Positions 1 through 12,027 are shown, counted from the first letter of the stretch. The stretch is DNA of 64,000 nt from Piezodorus guildinii (GCA_023052935.1 CM041292.1:77199669-77263668); one strand, 5' to 3'. Translations and numbers: made by a program. Notes: generated from the sequence alone by a model not told the origin.

Positions 1-1100
1 ATTAAGTTCACCGAAAAATTAACTTGTTTTATGGATCTTACATATATAATATGTACATTGCTAAATAACATATTGTGAATAATGCTTAAATTATATACTA
101 TTTATGTGTAATATACAAATTTAGCAAATCCCGGTCAAAATCGAAATCACAAGCATATTAACAATCTCGTATTTTATAATTTTACATTCTTATCCTCAGT
201 AGATCTAAACCCAAGAAAATCTGCAGGGAGCAATTAGTACAAGTCACTGATGGAGATAATCTCTAAGTGAGATCTTGATATAGCCATCTGATAGTAGTCA
301 AAGGAGACAGCTGAAAAGGAATTACAATGCTCAATTGTCAAAGAGACAAATAATAATTGTAGAGATAGGATCAGCTGACGGCCGTGTAGAACAGATTACT
401 AACTGGTGATGCTCGATCCTCAATGGCTGGGTCTATCATTATCTCCAATGGAGCATTAGTTTTCCTTAAGCTTTTCCTTGATAAATTTTTGAAATGTGAA
501 AAGGAACTATTCTGGCCTGGTATTCTTCAACGAATGACCTTATGAAATTAGTATGTTTGACAACTATTAGTATAATTTTATTAGTTTAACACTAGATATC
601 GGATCCAAATGAACAAACTTTTCGTTATCTTTATACACTTTTTCTCTAAATTATATCCTATTCACCCTCAAAATTTGAGTTCTTGCGTTTCAAGATATGT
701 TAAACCTAAATAAGAAATTTTATAAAAGCCGTCTGTCCGCTGCCCGCCGTACGAAGCTTTTCTTCGGTAACACGACCGATTTTTTCGAAATTTAGTTCAA
801 AAATAACTAGGCGTCCGGCGATGATCCCGACACCACGACGTCGATATAAAACGATTAAATTAGAATAATTAATATGAATATCGTGTTTATTAATAAAAAT
901 ATATACATTTTTGCCATACACAGTTAATCTTAAAGATTGGGGAAAAAAATGTATAGAGTTTTAGACTTTATACAACACGATTAATTATAAAACAAACCAA
1001 AAAAATTGCAATTTTATCTATATATATACGCCCATAACTCAGTTATTTTTTAATGTAAAGAAAAATATGTATGCAGTTTTTAAACAGTACAACGCGAATA
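1..1100. other. AT-rich noncoding stretch
   Basis: No supported gene. The sequence is AT-rich with scattered stops in all frames and no recognisable domain. It probably belongs to the intron or upstream flank of the Sox gene whose exons begin at 11830. It ends at the poly(T) that marks the 3' end of a minus-strand LINE. Confidence 0.5.
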
Positions 1101-1101
1101 A

Positions 1102-1132
<31 letters not shown>

Positions 1133-1525
1133 AATAATATTGCTTTATTGAGAAATAATACAATCTGCCACTATCTTGGGCAATAAGTGTTAGAGATAAA
1201 AGAAGTCATTCATTCCATATGTAAAAAGTAAAACAAACAAAAAATAAAATACCTCAATAACAAATGAAAAAAAAATTAAATTAAATAATTATAATCTTGG
1301 CCACATTCATACATATATACAATATTTACATACTACCCCTGGGAACTCCGAATCGAACCTATGAATCCAGAAATGGATGGCGAGGCACAATGTCAGGAGA
1401 TCCCAGCGCCTCTCAGTCAGCCGCGTCACCAATCTAGTCAGTGGAGACTGAGTGAGGGCGCTAGAGTCACACACTCTCAGGCATGAGTGGAGAAGTTGGC
1501 CATTGCCAGCACTCCAGTTGCGTAT

Positions 1526-3860
1526 TTATAAGAGATCTCTCGGCCACTGCCGTCTCAACCTACGGGTTGTAAGGATGGTTGGTACTAGATAGGGATTGTG
1601 CCAGGGGATTAGGAAGGTGAGCAAGTTTCTGGTGGAAAGTTGAGAATTTAGATGGGATGAGATAAAGGACATATGGGATCTTGAGGTCATGATGTAAGGT
1701 CTTGTTTGTAACATAATAGGGAGCATTGACTATTGTTCTAAGGACTTTGGACTGAAAGGATTGGATACGTTTGATGTTCGAAAATTTAGTAGTACCTCAT
1801 AGTTCAATTCCGTAGGTTCTTCTGTTCCAATTGTCGCACCCATGTTCAATCAAGGAGAGGTGTCTTTGGAGATGGAAAGATGCTAGTTCTGGGTCTGAAT
1901 GGGTTGATAGAATGGCAGTATCATCGGCAAAAGATGCTAGGAAGGTATCAGGATCTAAAGGTATATCAGCTGTAAACAAGATATAGAGGACAGGACCTAG
2001 GACGGTTCCTTGAGGTACGTCGGCCTCGATTGGGTAACAAGTGGAGAACTCTGAACCACAGCGGACTGTGAAGGAACGGTTAGAGAGATAGGATCTTAGG
2101 ATTAGATATAGGGATTGGTGTAATACGGATTTTAGTTTGAAAAGCAAGCCATCGTGCCAGACCCGGTCGAATGCCTGAGCAATATCCAGAAAGGCAACAG
2201 TGCAGTACTGCTTGTTTTCAAGGGCAGAGGATAAATGGTCAACCACTCTTAAACCTTGCTGTACAGTGGAGTGCCCAGAGCGGAATCCGAACTGGTGGGA
2301 AGAAATTTCAATTAACTGTAGGATACGCTTAAGTAGGATTTTTTCAAAATTTTTTGAAAGGATAGGGAGGAGGCTGATTGGTCTGTAGGATGAGGCGTTG
2401 TTGGGTGGTTTACCAGGTTTAAGAAAGAGGATAGTAATGGAGTGTTTCCATAACAGAGGGAAGTGGGTTGTGCGGAGGATACAATTATACAAGTAAATAA
2501 GGAATAGAATTGCTTTTTGAGGCAGTTGTCGAATGATCTTGGAGCTGAGGAGGTCATGGCCAGGAGATTTACGAGGTTTTAGTTTATTTATAAGTAATTA
2601 GACCTCAGAGGGGTTTAAGAGGTAGAGAGAGAGGTATTGGTGAAGAGAGGAATTCTTCTACGCCATCTGTATGAGTGGAATTGGAGGGGGGGGGAGTGAA
2701 TATGTTAGAGAGGTACTGGGCGAATTCTTCAGCTCTAGTCTCCTCTGACAAAGCCCAGGAATCATCAGCTCGTCGGAGAGAATGGGTGATGGTATGATGT
2801 TTAAGTACCTTTTTAGTTATTCTCCAGAGAGCATTGTCGGTTACGGATAATGAGGAGAGGTAGGAATTGTAGGAGTTGTATCTTTAGGAATATAATTTCT
2901 GTTTAACTAATTTGGTATATTAGTTGTAGGATTTCCGATCGTCTGGGTGCCTGGCTCTTTGCCAGAGGATTCTGTAGCATCGCTTAGTGTGGATTAGATC
3001 TACGAGGGTATAGGATTCTTCTTGTAGTAAAGAAGGGAAGGGGAAGGTGAAGATGCATTCCAGACTGCTTGTTGGATCAGGGTGGTGAAGGAATTAATAG
3101 CATCGTCTAGTTCTTGAGGAGTTTTGAGGGATACTCTGAGGTCTATTGCATCGGTTATGATTTCACGGAAGAGGGTCCAGTTAACTGGGCCTCTTAGGAA
3201 TGACGGTGGAGAGAGTTTTAGTATAGGTGATAATGAAAGAGTTAGGATAAGAGGGGTGTGATCTGAGGATAGGTCATCGAGCCGGGAGACAGAATTATTT
3301 AACGGTCCTAAGCCTTTGTGGATGAAGGTATCCAGTAGTTCGGGATTTTGGTTAGGATTGGTGGGAAAATAGGTGGGAGAGTCGGGTGAGAGGATGTTAC
3401 TATGGGTGGAACAGAGTGCAGACTGCAGTGTTCGCCCGCGAGGATTCGTAGTTCTAGTTCCCCACTGCTGGTGTTTTGCATTTAAGTCTGCACCTATAAA
3501 TAAATGATGGTCCAGAGAATTGAGGAAGGAATAGAATTGGATTGCGGAAATTGGTATTTTAGGTGGGGAGTATGCTGTTACTACTGTTAAAGGAAAATGA
3601 CTGTTTTGTATTTTTATAGCAATGGTTTGAAGGAAATCATGTACTGGTAGGGGAAATGAGTGATGGGAGAGGAAGCTATGGATGATGACCGCAGTGCCGG
3701 CATGAGCTGTTCCATCGGGATGGTCTGTTCTGTATATTTGGTAGTCAGGGATGTTGAATAATCGTTTGTTGGTCAGTCGTGTTTCAGTTATAAGGGCTAT
3801 GTCAATATGTCATGTAGTAATGTAGTTAGTTCGTTAACGCGATTTGAACACCATTCGCAT
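1526..3860 (-). pseudogene. Jockey ORF2: APE endonuclease and reverse transcriptase, broken
   Basis: Conceptual translation from right to left shows an APE endonuclease at about 3860-3300, with ETRLTNKRLF, a TAVIIHS strand, GADLNAKHQQWG and DSPTYFP. A linker follows, then the RT at about 2490-1797. RT motifs visible are QFGFRSGHSTVQQ, FLDIAQAFDRVWH (motif A aspartate), VPQGTVLGPVLY (motif B) and FADDTAIL (catalytic YXDD-equivalent). The C-terminal tail, ending near 1526 with a RRLRRQWPRDLL-like motif, matches the C-terminus of the second Jockey family in this window (60207-60509). Several frameshifts and stops separate the blocks. In the family, ORF2 nicks target DNA and reverse-transcribes its own RNA by target-primed reverse transcription. 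Confidence 0.85.
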
Positions 3861-3896
3861 TCCAAGAAGAATGGAAAAAGACTTTTTTGGTGTCAT

Positions 3897-4323
3897 TTAT
3901 GGATTTCTGGAGACTTGGATTAGGTTGGATACTAAGTTTGTTAACAAGGAGATGAGAGGGGTAATAATTGATTTGAACTCAGTCAGGAATGTATTCATGG
4001 TGGCAGTTATATCAGTAGATGTGGTAGGAGGAGGAATATAGAAAATTCGGTGTGGGCTGGACTTATGGGTATTGGTCCTAGGTTGTGTGGAAGGGTTATG
4101 TAGATGTTGGTATTGATAGTAGGAATCTTTAGGTTGGAGTTGAGGTTGAGCCTGCGCTTGGGCGAGAGATTGTGGTGTCTCAGCTTCTTCCGGCATTTGG
4201 GCATATAAGACCCCTGAGTTGACGGTTCTGGAGGGTTTCCTTAGCGGTCTAGGGGCTACGTCTTGACGAGGTGCTACCTACAGTCTTGACTCTAAGATCT
4301 TGTAGGTCTGACACCCCTTGTAG
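3897..4323 (-). pseudogene. Jockey ORF1 (gag-like) C-terminal fragment
   Basis: The minus-strand translation starts with YYKGCQTYKIL at about 4320, which resembles the stretch after the zinc knuckles of Jockey gag proteins. It continues through a proline- and glutamine-rich linker to a hydrophobic amphipathic tail (ITPLISLLTNLV) and stops at 3897, just before ORF2. There is an internal stop near 4270. The zinc knuckles and N-terminus are missing, so this is a 5'-truncated remnant. Its position directly upstream of the endonuclease supports the assignment. Confidence 0.65.
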
Positions 4324-4343
4324 TACGTGAATAATTAAAAAAA

Positions 4344-4470
4344 GTGGCTCTTGTTGGCCGATTTTGGTGAAAACGTTGCTGTAACATCTCACTCATTTAC
4401 GCTTCCAAAACATGAAATTTCAGTTGTGTAAAACTCATTCACTCGTTAGGCATACCACACACACACAGAC
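4344..4470 (+). repeat. Solo arm of a dispersed inverted-repeat family
   Basis: This matches both arms of the element at 37670-38600. Shared blocks include the CGATTTTG(A/G)T core, CTGTAACATCTC, ATGAAATTTCAGTT and a terminal ACACACAGAC. Only one arm is present, next to the truncated 5' end of the Jockey element. Confidence 0.55.
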
Positions 4471-4499
4471 TACATTACCTTACTATATATTTCATAAAG

Positions 4500-5940
4500 G
4501 TAATTGAAAGTAAAAAAAAAAAAAAAAAAAAATTTCGGGATCAGGCCATCGAAAAGTAAATAATTTTAAACAATAATCTTGTTTGGTCAAGTCACAACCA
4601 ATAAAAGATTTAATTCTCCCATTTATCGATTATTTTTATAGATAAAAAAAAATTAACAGTTCTCTGGAATCAGGAATGTTTACCTGAATCAGTTCAAACA
4701 TAATTAAAAGAAAAGGAGTCCAGGATAAATGATTTTAGTTTATGTTTTTAATAATAAACCTTTGTAATCGACTAAGAAAAAAATATAAACTCCCTCTACC
4801 TCCTTCCTCCGTCAAAATTGAGGTCCTTCCTATCAAGGAACATATAACCCATATAATGAATTTTAAAAAAAATCTCCCTGTCAGCCACCTTCGCCTTTCT
4901 CCTACGAATTTACGAATAGGAATTACAAAATATATTTATATATATATATATACTTAATATCCATGTTTGTAATACTTATATCTATTACATATTATATATA
5001 TTTATACAATATCATATGAGAAGATAATAACTACAAAAAAATAAATAAATGACTTACAACATCCTATCTAGAGAGGGTCCACTAACGAAGGGGTCTCTGC
5101 ATATCTTCCTCCAATTAGCTCTGTTGTACCCCTTTCGGCTAGAGCGGATTTCACGCTATCTTCCCATCGACGCTTTTGCATCACTGAAGAGTATTTAAAC
5201 GTAATCTCATTATCTTAATGGAAAGTAATTTTAGTCTTTAAGGCATATTTTTTATAAGCATATAGTTAAAGATATTTACTAATTTATTCTTATGTATCTG
5301 AAGTTAATAAGTTTTATTTTTTCAGCACTAGTTATTAAATTTGTTTTCAAATAGTTTTTCAATGATTATTATTAACTATTTTACGATTTTTCTAAAATAA
5401 ACTGTAAACGATTTTAGAAATTGATAATTAAATAATCAAGTCAAATAAAATAAAAAAAAAATATTAAATTCAATATTCCTTGATCTTTATTTTTTAGAAC
5501 CTATATTCTTCCTCTTATGTTTAGTTCTCCAGTTTTATCGAGAAAATATCAACAATCCGCATTCATGTCTCTACAGTTGAATTAATTTTATTCCAAACAT
5601 TCCTTTCTCAATTATACCCTGAATATTTAAGTTGAGAAATGATTTTTGTGTTTAAATAGTTTTGTTCGAGTATCATTATGTATAAAATATTATGTCATTG
5701 AATATATTCAGTGTTTCAAAGCTTATCTAAAACCGTAACTGAAAACATAAAAATATCATAATACTATTTATTTTTTATATAAATAATTAATTATTTATTA
5801 AACTATTTTTATCTATTTACATCTATTTATCTATTTACATCTATTTATCTATTTACATCTATTTATCTATTACTTTAATATTAATATATTCCTTCATTTT
5901 TTCCTTGATTAATTAATGGAAAATATTTCAATTTGTAACA
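4500..5940. other. AT-rich noncoding stretch
   Basis: No gene seen. It contains a poly(A) run (about 4510-4532), short TA tracts and long A/T runs. A slightly GC-richer patch at 5060-5170 has no recognised feature. Confidence 0.4.
5811..5871. repeat. 16-bp minisatellite
   Basis: About four head-to-tail copies of a unit built from ATCTATTTAC and ATCTATTT, directly visible. It lies about 75 bp upstream of the truncated PLE. Confidence 0.8.
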
Positions 5941-5962
5941 AAAATATAATTTATTTATCATT

Positions 5963-7378
5963 GTGGATGTAATTCACAAACCCGGCAATCCACTCCGTCC
6001 CATCATTTCTAACATCAACGCACCTTCCTCGAAACTTAGTAAATTCCTTCTACCTTCACTTAAAATACTTAGCCGAACTAACCCTTATGTCATTAACAAT
6101 TCCCTTTACCTCCGAGAACAGTTACTATCATTGCATATTCCCCCCAACTACATTCTAACATCCTTTGACGCCGTAAGCCTATTTACCAATATCCCCATTG
6201 ATAAAGTTATCCAACTAGTAGAAAAACACAGGAACATCATTGAACCCCACACCACACTCAATCTTCTTTCATATTTAGAATCACTAAAACTTTGTTGTAA
6301 AACCGGATATCTCACTTTTCAGAACAAATTTTACAATCAGATCTCGGGACTTGCAATGGGTAACTGTCTCGCTCCTGACCTCTCTAATATCGTACTAAAT
6401 GACTTACTCGACTCTATAACCGCAACCTATAAAAATGAAATTATATTTATTAAAAAGTACGTGGACGACCTCTTCCTTATAATAAACCCAGACAAAATCC
6501 CCGATATACTAAAATCGTTTAATTCATATTTACCGTAGAAAGAGAAAACAACTTGACAATCCCCTTTTTAGACTTACTTATCACTAGAAATACTGACGGT
6601 TCTATTTCAACTGACTGGTACACCAAATCCACCTATTCCGGTAGACTGCTCAACTTCTTCTCCCAACATCCATATCATCAGAAATTAAATGTTGCCAAGG
6701 ATCTCGTCCACCGTTGCCTATCCTTGTCTGATCCAAAGTACCATCCTAATAATATCGAACGTATTAAAAAAATATTAACCTTAAACAGCTTCCCAAAAAA
6801 AGTCATTAAAAACCTTATAGATTCTTATAATAACACAAAAACCACCGTTACTTCCCCTACAATTCCCGACCATGATTCACCCATGATATTTTTATATAGA
6901 TCCCTACCTTACATTCCGCACCTTTCTGAAAATATAAAAAAAAATCCTTAAATTTTCCTTACCTTCCTTAAAACTAGGACTAAAGACCCAGAACAAGCTT
7001 TCTCACCTTTTTACCAATACAAAAGACCCGATCACTCCTATATATCGTTCCAATATTGTGTATAAAATTTCATGCTCAGATTGTGATGTATCCTATGTAG
7101 GAGAAACCAAAAATTACCTAAAAACCAGAATATCGCAACATAAACTCTCCGTATCCTCTCGAAACCCTCTAGCCTCAAAACTTTCTGAACACTCCATACA
7201 TTTCAATCATTCCTTTAACTTTGACGACTGCTCCATTTTAGATTATGTTCCAAACCATAAGAAAAGACTAATCGCTGAATCCGTCCACATCCACCTCCAA
7301 TCCAATCCTGTTAACCACAAAACCGATAAACAATGCATTTCCTCCACATATAGCCACATATTAAACTCTATTAAGTAG
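5963..7378 (+). pseudogene. PLE family 2 RT and GIY-YIG endonuclease, broken
   Basis: Three blocks of one former protein. Block 1 (5963-6538) has HKPGNPLRPI, FDAVSLFTNIPIDK (motif A), ISGLAMGNCLAPDL (motif B) and KKYVDDLFLI (catalytic motif C). Block 2 (6553-6951) has IPFLDLLITRN, STDWYTKSTYSGRLLNFF and the thumb region. Block 3 (7058-7378) is the GIY-YIG nuclease: IVYKISCSDCDVSYVGET with catalytic tyrosines, then LKTRISQHK and a later conserved glutamate in IAESVHI. Block 1 breaks near 6536 with a small deletion and frameshift. Block 2 breaks at an A homopolymer near 6940. The N-terminus is absent because the insertion is 5'-truncated. PLE proteins couple RT and endonuclease for target-primed insertion. 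Confidence 0.88.
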
Positions 7379-8237
7379 CATATTTTCTCTGTCTATCCCA
7401 CCATATATATTGTTTTGTTTTTCATTATTATTGTTTGTTGGTTTTTATTTATATTTTAAAATCTATTTTAGGTATCCATATAATTCTATATATGTATTTA
7501 TTTTGTTTTGTTTATGTATTTAAAATTTTCTAAATGTCTTCACTATTCAATTTATTCCAACTTGTATTTATGTTTATTTAACTTTTTTATCAACCTGTAA
7601 GATTTGTCAATTAATGTATTTTACAATGTTCCATTATTATTTTTTCCACCCTGTTATCTTTGGATACCTTAAACAGAATTAGGGATAATTAAGTTGGAAG
7701 GTTACAGTCAGTTTTTCTCCATATACATCTTCCATCACTGTTCTTACTATTATATAGGTGATATTTCAAGAATTAAATTATAATTTTTTATCCTGTATCA
7801 TTATTATAATCATAAGTTAAATTTCATTGATTCTTTGTATGGTAGTATTAAGAATTTTAGTCATTGTTGTCAGACCCTGTCCATAAATCAGTACGTATTT
7901 TCCATTCTACCTTTTCCTACGTATTTTCCATCCTACCTACCCCCCATCTACCAAACAGTACCTAGTTTCCATTCTCCCACCATGCGGTACGTATCTCCAC
8001 TCTACTTCATATTTTTATATTTCATGTAAATTATTGATACCTGTGTAAATTTTGTTTAGTGAACATTTTTATTTTTCTGTATAACACTTTCATTATTGTA
8101 ATATGGTCATTGTATTTTAATTAAGTTTTTTTTACATATACAGTTCTTCTGTTATTTTTTCAATACCGACGTTCTCTAGCTAAATAGGTTATATAATATT
8201 GTATGTAATGTCATTGAAATTATATTCTTTTGTATCT

Positions 8238-8292
8238 TTTTAGCCCTGATGATGACCCACAAAGGGGGTCGAAACGTTGGCAAACAATAAAA
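8238..8292 (+). ncRNA. Hammerhead ribozyme (PLE type I, minimal stem III)
   Basis: The core CTGATGA (8246-8252) is followed by stem II (GACCC pairing with GGGTC), then GAAAC, and a cleavage triplet GTT before GGC. Stem I is GCC pairing with GGC, extended by an outer TTTTA/TAAAA pairing. Stem III is only the self-complementary ACGT, as known for PLE hammerheads, which are expected to work best as dimers. The triplet is GUU rather than the favoured GUC, so activity may be lower than in the 23434 copy. Confidence 0.82.
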
Positions 8293-8639
8293 TAGTTGAA
8301 ACTATTTAGTTGTTTCATTTAATGACCGCCACCCGGACTAATTCCTTCTTATAACTTATTTATATCGTAAGCTTTCATTACAGCGATATGGTTGATTTGT
8401 CTAGGCCTTCCATTATAAAAATACTGAAATCTTATAATTGTTATAATCTTAGTCCTTCAAGTATCCTTAGTTAACAAGGAATACAATAATAATTTTAAAA
8501 AAACTACAGTCACTTATGAAAAAATCCCATAACGCCACGCCAAAAACAAAACAGTCTTTTAAAAATATATTCCGTTCTTCAGGGTGAAATAAAGCTCAGT
8601 GTATTATAGACATAAAATTTAATTTGATCTACAATTATT

Positions 8640-9450
8640 TAATATTTCCCAACCTTCCACTAACTGCAAAAAATGTTCATAGAATGTCTGGAGTTTATTG
8701 TTAAAAAACTGATCCAAGGGTTATTAATGTCCTCTTCCTTATGGACTTTCTTTCTATTGATGGATTCGTGCAAAGACCTGAATAAATGATAATCGTTTGG
8801 AGCTAGGTCTGGTGAAAAGGGAGAGTGAGGCAAAATGTTCCATCCAAGGCTCAATAATTTATTGCGCGGTACCAATGAAGTGTGAGTACCCTTCTAATTT
8901 GCCAGTTCTGAATGTTAATTTTTAATATACTGTATAAATGTTATCTTTCACCACTATTATTGATGTCCAAATTGGGACAGATTATAAAATTACTCACTAA
9001 AAACTATTGTTGAAAAAATAAATTTAAAAATTGATCAAATTTCGTTAATTTTAAGCAGTATAGAGCTGAATCAATTCTTCGTTCTGATGGCAATAGCTCA
9101 TAGAAAATAACACCCTTGAAATCCCACCATATGGCAATAATTATCTTCTTTGGATGCAAACTGGGTTCTGATATTCTTCTAAGAGTCTCGTTACTGGGTT
9201 TCCAAGATTTTCTATACATTATGGTAAAATAAACATTTTTCATCTCCTGTTACCAAAAATGGGACGTTTTGTTGCCGATTTCGTAGTGAATCAGAATCAG
9301 AAATTTTTGTCGCCATGTTGACTTCGGTTAGAGATTGAGGGACCCAAAAATTAATGGAAACATAAAATGAATGATATTTTATTCCATATTCACAGAGCAA
9401 TAGCAAACGCAGATATAGTTGTTGGCACATTACAAACAGGATAAACAATC
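8640..9450 (-). pseudogene. Decayed mariner transposase
   Basis: Minus-strand fragments in the order expected for a mariner transposase. WVPQSLTE and VTGDEKCLFYHNV (first catalytic Asp) lie at about 9350-9212. Next come KPSNETLRR, LHPKKIIIAIWWDFKGVIFYEL at 9190-9090, and finally LGWNILPHSPFSPDLAPNDYHLF (third catalytic Asp) at 8850-8765. Frameshifts separate them. The middle block with the second Asp (HDNARPH in relatives) is lost or scrambled around 8875-9004. No convincing terminal repeats were found. It differs strongly from the intact mariner at 34173-35458 and belongs to another subfamily, perhaps mauritiana- or irritans-like. Confidence 0.82.
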
Positions 9451-9869
9451 CATCTTAGGAATTAATTCATATATAAGAAGTGTATCATGGTGAAAAAAAA
9501 TAACCAGAAAAACCGAAAGAACGTATATGCCAACACAATATTACTCGAAGTAATAGGGGAAAAAACAGTATCACTCGCACCTGTTTGTAAGTGTGCCATC
9601 TTCAGGGCTCAAACGAGTTGATTCCTTACGGAAGGTTTAGTCGAATGTTAAGTTCTGAAACATGTAACGCTAAATATGTAATGTTCAGATATATTTTTTT
9701 CTATTATGTTTTATTCATTTTGAACATGAATCCAACCAATTGCATATTCCAAAATCTTCCCTGTTCAACTTCTTAATAATAGACATAAAAGTAGGAATTT
9801 CCTCCAAAAGATTTTAAAACAATAACAAGCGAGGGAGCCTAAATAAATAATAAGTTAAGAAGTAGAGAG

Positions 9870-10150
9870 AGAAGAGGCATTGTGCGAGGCAGCGCCGGCG
9901 GAGGTAATTACAGCGGAGATATTGTGCCTCGCAAGGAGCACTCATTAGCAGGGTTTAATTTAGAGAGCGCCGTTGGGGCTTTGTTGTCACCTGGCTCCGC
10001 TCATTCTTGCACCAATGTTGGCCCTTAATGACATTGTCGCCCATAATACCCTCCTATCTGCGTCTTCTTCCTCTTGTCACCGCCCTCTCCAACTTCCCCG
10101 TGTATTCAAATAAACATCTCAACCGTTCCAATCTCATTCCACCAGGGTAG
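9870..10150. promoter_or_regulatory. Candidate conserved noncoding enhancer 1
   Basis: A GC-richer island in AT-rich DNA with no coding potential. It carries several SOX-like sites (GGCATTGTGCG, ATATTGTGCC, GACATTGTCGCCC, CTTTGTTGTCACC) and a TAATTAC homeodomain-like site. It sits about 1.7 kb upstream of the HMG-box exon. The regulatory role is inferred from composition and motifs only. Confidence 0.35.
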
Positions 10151-10679
10151 GTACCTCCTACGGATCGAATCATCACTCTGTGGGCTTACACTTCTCTAAG
10201 CTTCACAAAATACGAGCTAACACAATTAACTAATTCAGACTCAGGGTGGTGAATGACTGAATTTCATATGTTACGGATTTGTTCCAGGACAAAACCATTC
10301 ATTGTCTATTCATGAGTTTCATAACTATTATACGTGAATCAATTTTATTGATCATGTTCCATAGCGATGTTGTATAAATTACATATATTTTGTTGAGATT
10401 TGCAATGAAGCAGTTCTTAGATAATGTAAAAGTGCTGATGTTTCGGGCTGGCGACAATCCAGTTTTACACCCCTCAACTCCTAGTACGGGAGCCCGAGGT
10501 TTAGGTCATCGAAAATACACCTGAATATAATTTTAAATAATAGTTATTTATCGTCTAAACAGAGAACCCCGCGTCTTGCTCGTCCGAAGTGTTACGAAAT
10601 TCGCGGCATACTGTCCCTAAAGTGCGAGCATACACTTGGAGTTGGTCTCATTTTCTTTATCTCAAAGATGCACGTCTTA

Positions 10680-10807
10680 GGGCCTGTTTATATTGCAGTC
10701 GTTTTGGGTGTTTAGCGATATCGGATCTTCGGGTTGAGTTTGAAATATAGGGATTCCGAGAACCGCTACCGCCTAAACTGCCCAAAACGACTCAGTATAA
10801 ACAAGCC
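10680..10807. mobile_element. Harbinger-like MITE, 128 bp
   Basis: Terminal inverted repeats of about 36-40 bp begin GGCCTGTTTATA and end TATAAACAAGCC, with the shared inner core GTCGTTTTGGG. The element is flanked by TTA on both sides (10677-10679 and 10808-10810), the 3-bp TWA duplication typical of PIF/Harbinger elements. It has no coding capacity. Confidence 0.7.
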
Positions 10808-11266
10808 TTACCGCTTAAATGTGTAGCGAAAGCAGGTTAAAATACGAAAGCAAAACTCATTTTTTCGCTCAACATTTAACAGGAAGTGTTTTAAAATATA
10901 ACGTAATTTTAAATCATCATTATAACTTTCATAACCTTTATTATGTTAAATTGCGGTATTTTATTTATCATGATTTTATTCTAAAATTTTAGTTTATGAA
11001 TTATGAAGATGCCGCATCTGAAATCATGTTAAATAATAATTTGAAATGTTGAACTTGTAAATAAAAACTTAATTATCATAAGCATAAAACATATCCCAAC
11101 TTCCAGAGCTCTATGATGCATTCTAAATTAAATGAATTTTATTAAAGAAGGTCTACAAGATGGGTATTGATATATTGGGACTCGTTGATTCGACTTTCCA
11201 ACTCATACAACTGATGCTTCATATTTGTTATATTTTTATGAACATGAAGCAAAATTGAATTTGTAA

Positions 11267-11270
<4 letters not shown>

Positions 11271-11320
<50 letters not shown>

Positions 11321-11329
11321 ATATATATA
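11271..11329. repeat. (TA)n microsatellite
   Basis: Almost uninterrupted TA dinucleotides over about 59 bp, 500 bp upstream of the HMG-box exon. Confidence 0.95.
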
Positions 11330-11829
11330 CATTTCGCAATTGGTTCTACGTCACCACCTTCCACCAATAAAAATTGGTCCGAACATTCAGAGAACCTTAT
11401 GTTTATATTCAAATATTTGCAGATCATCGTCAGTCAATGTCGGCGTTTCAGCATTTTAGAATTTTGTTTGAAATTATAATTATCTTAATTGTTAAAATTA
11501 TATACAATCTCCTTGCTAGACGACGTCTTAGCTCATATTAAAATTGGTTCATAGACAAGATTTTTTTTCTCGTTTTCTTTCTGACAGCGTTGGTGTCCAA
11601 GTTATACATTCTGAAACTAACTCAGTGAAGGATGGTCCAAATCCAAAGTTTTTCTCATCATATCTCGGATACTAATCGGCTACCTGTTGGTCATATCGTG
11701 TATTAAAAAAAATCATACAGTGTCCTAGATTGATTTATGTATTATTTATTTATTCTATATTATTTACATAATTCTGCATTTATATTTAATTTAATAAAAT
11801 TAATATTAGTATCTAATATTTCCCAACAG

Positions 11830-12027
11830 GAGCTGAATGGAAGCTCCTTTCAGAGAATGAGAAGAGGCCGTTCATCGACGAAGCCAAGAGACTGAGAGCG
11901 ATGCACATGAAGGAGCACCCGGACTACAAGTACAGACCTCGGAGGAAGCCCAAACCCACCAAAAAGGATGGCTACTCTTATCCTCTACCATATCAGACAT
12001 TGCCCATTGACACCTTTAGGGCTGCAG
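11830..12027 (+). CDS. Sox21: SoxB-class transcription factor, HMG-box C-terminal exon
   Basis: The exon encodes the second half of a SOX HMG box: [20 protein letters not shown], then a helix-3/basic-tail region with [16 protein letters not shown]. This signature is found in SoxB proteins, which bind the DNA minor groove at CATTGT-like sites and bend it. The acceptor cccaacag precedes GA, so the intron splits a glycine codon (phase 1) in the middle of the HMG box. The exon ends in G before gtatga (phase 1). The sequence after the box ([19 protein letters not shown]) resembles SoxB2 proteins. An intron inside the box argues for Sox21a or Sox21b rather than the usually intronless Dichaete, but which of the three is inference. 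The exon with the N-terminal half of the box is outside the window. Codon use is clearly more GC-rich than the surroundings. Confidence 0.92.

Larger units (their letters stand above)
1101..4323 (-). mobile_element. Jockey-clade non-LTR retrotransposon, decayed
   Basis: A minus-strand LINE. Its 3' poly(A) tail is the poly(T) run at about 1101-1128, followed on the plus strand by a noncoding 3' UTR to about 1520. Reading leftwards from 4323 come an ORF1 (gag-like) C-terminal remnant, then ORF2 with an APE-type endonuclease and a reverse transcriptase. The order ORF1, endonuclease, RT, poly(A), together with the motifs GADLNAKHQQWG (endonuclease) and FADDTAIL (RT), fits the Jockey clade. The 5' end is lost near 4323, where an unrelated dispersed repeat begins. 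Many stops and frameshifts show it is dead. Confidence 0.88.
5945..8345 (+). mobile_element. Penelope-like element (family 2), 5'-truncated
   Basis: Plus-strand PLE. The coding part begins inside the RT domain near 5950, so the 5' third and any upstream pseudo-LTR are missing. RT and GIY-YIG endonuclease blocks are followed by an AT-rich 3' UTR and a hammerhead ribozyme near the 3' end (8238-8292). The terminal AATGACCGCCACCC resembles the end of the other PLE family (ATGACCGCACCCCC at 23523), which helps place the right end near 8345. It is a different family from the 13.9-23.5 kb copies: the proteins align clearly but differ at many residues. Confidence 0.88.
9460..11829. other. Intronic or upstream noncoding region of the SoxB gene
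   Basis: No gene seen. It contains the GC-richer block at 9870-10150, a MITE at 10680-10807, a small hairpin at about 10443-10497 (TCGGGCT pairing with AGCCCGA) and a TA microsatellite. It ends with a polypyrimidine-poor acceptor (cccaacag) at 11829. Confidence 0.5.

Noticed and set aside
10443..10497. Possible hammerhead because of CCCGAAAC on the minus strand
   Set aside because: No CTGATGA core upstream at the right distance; only a short hairpin remains.
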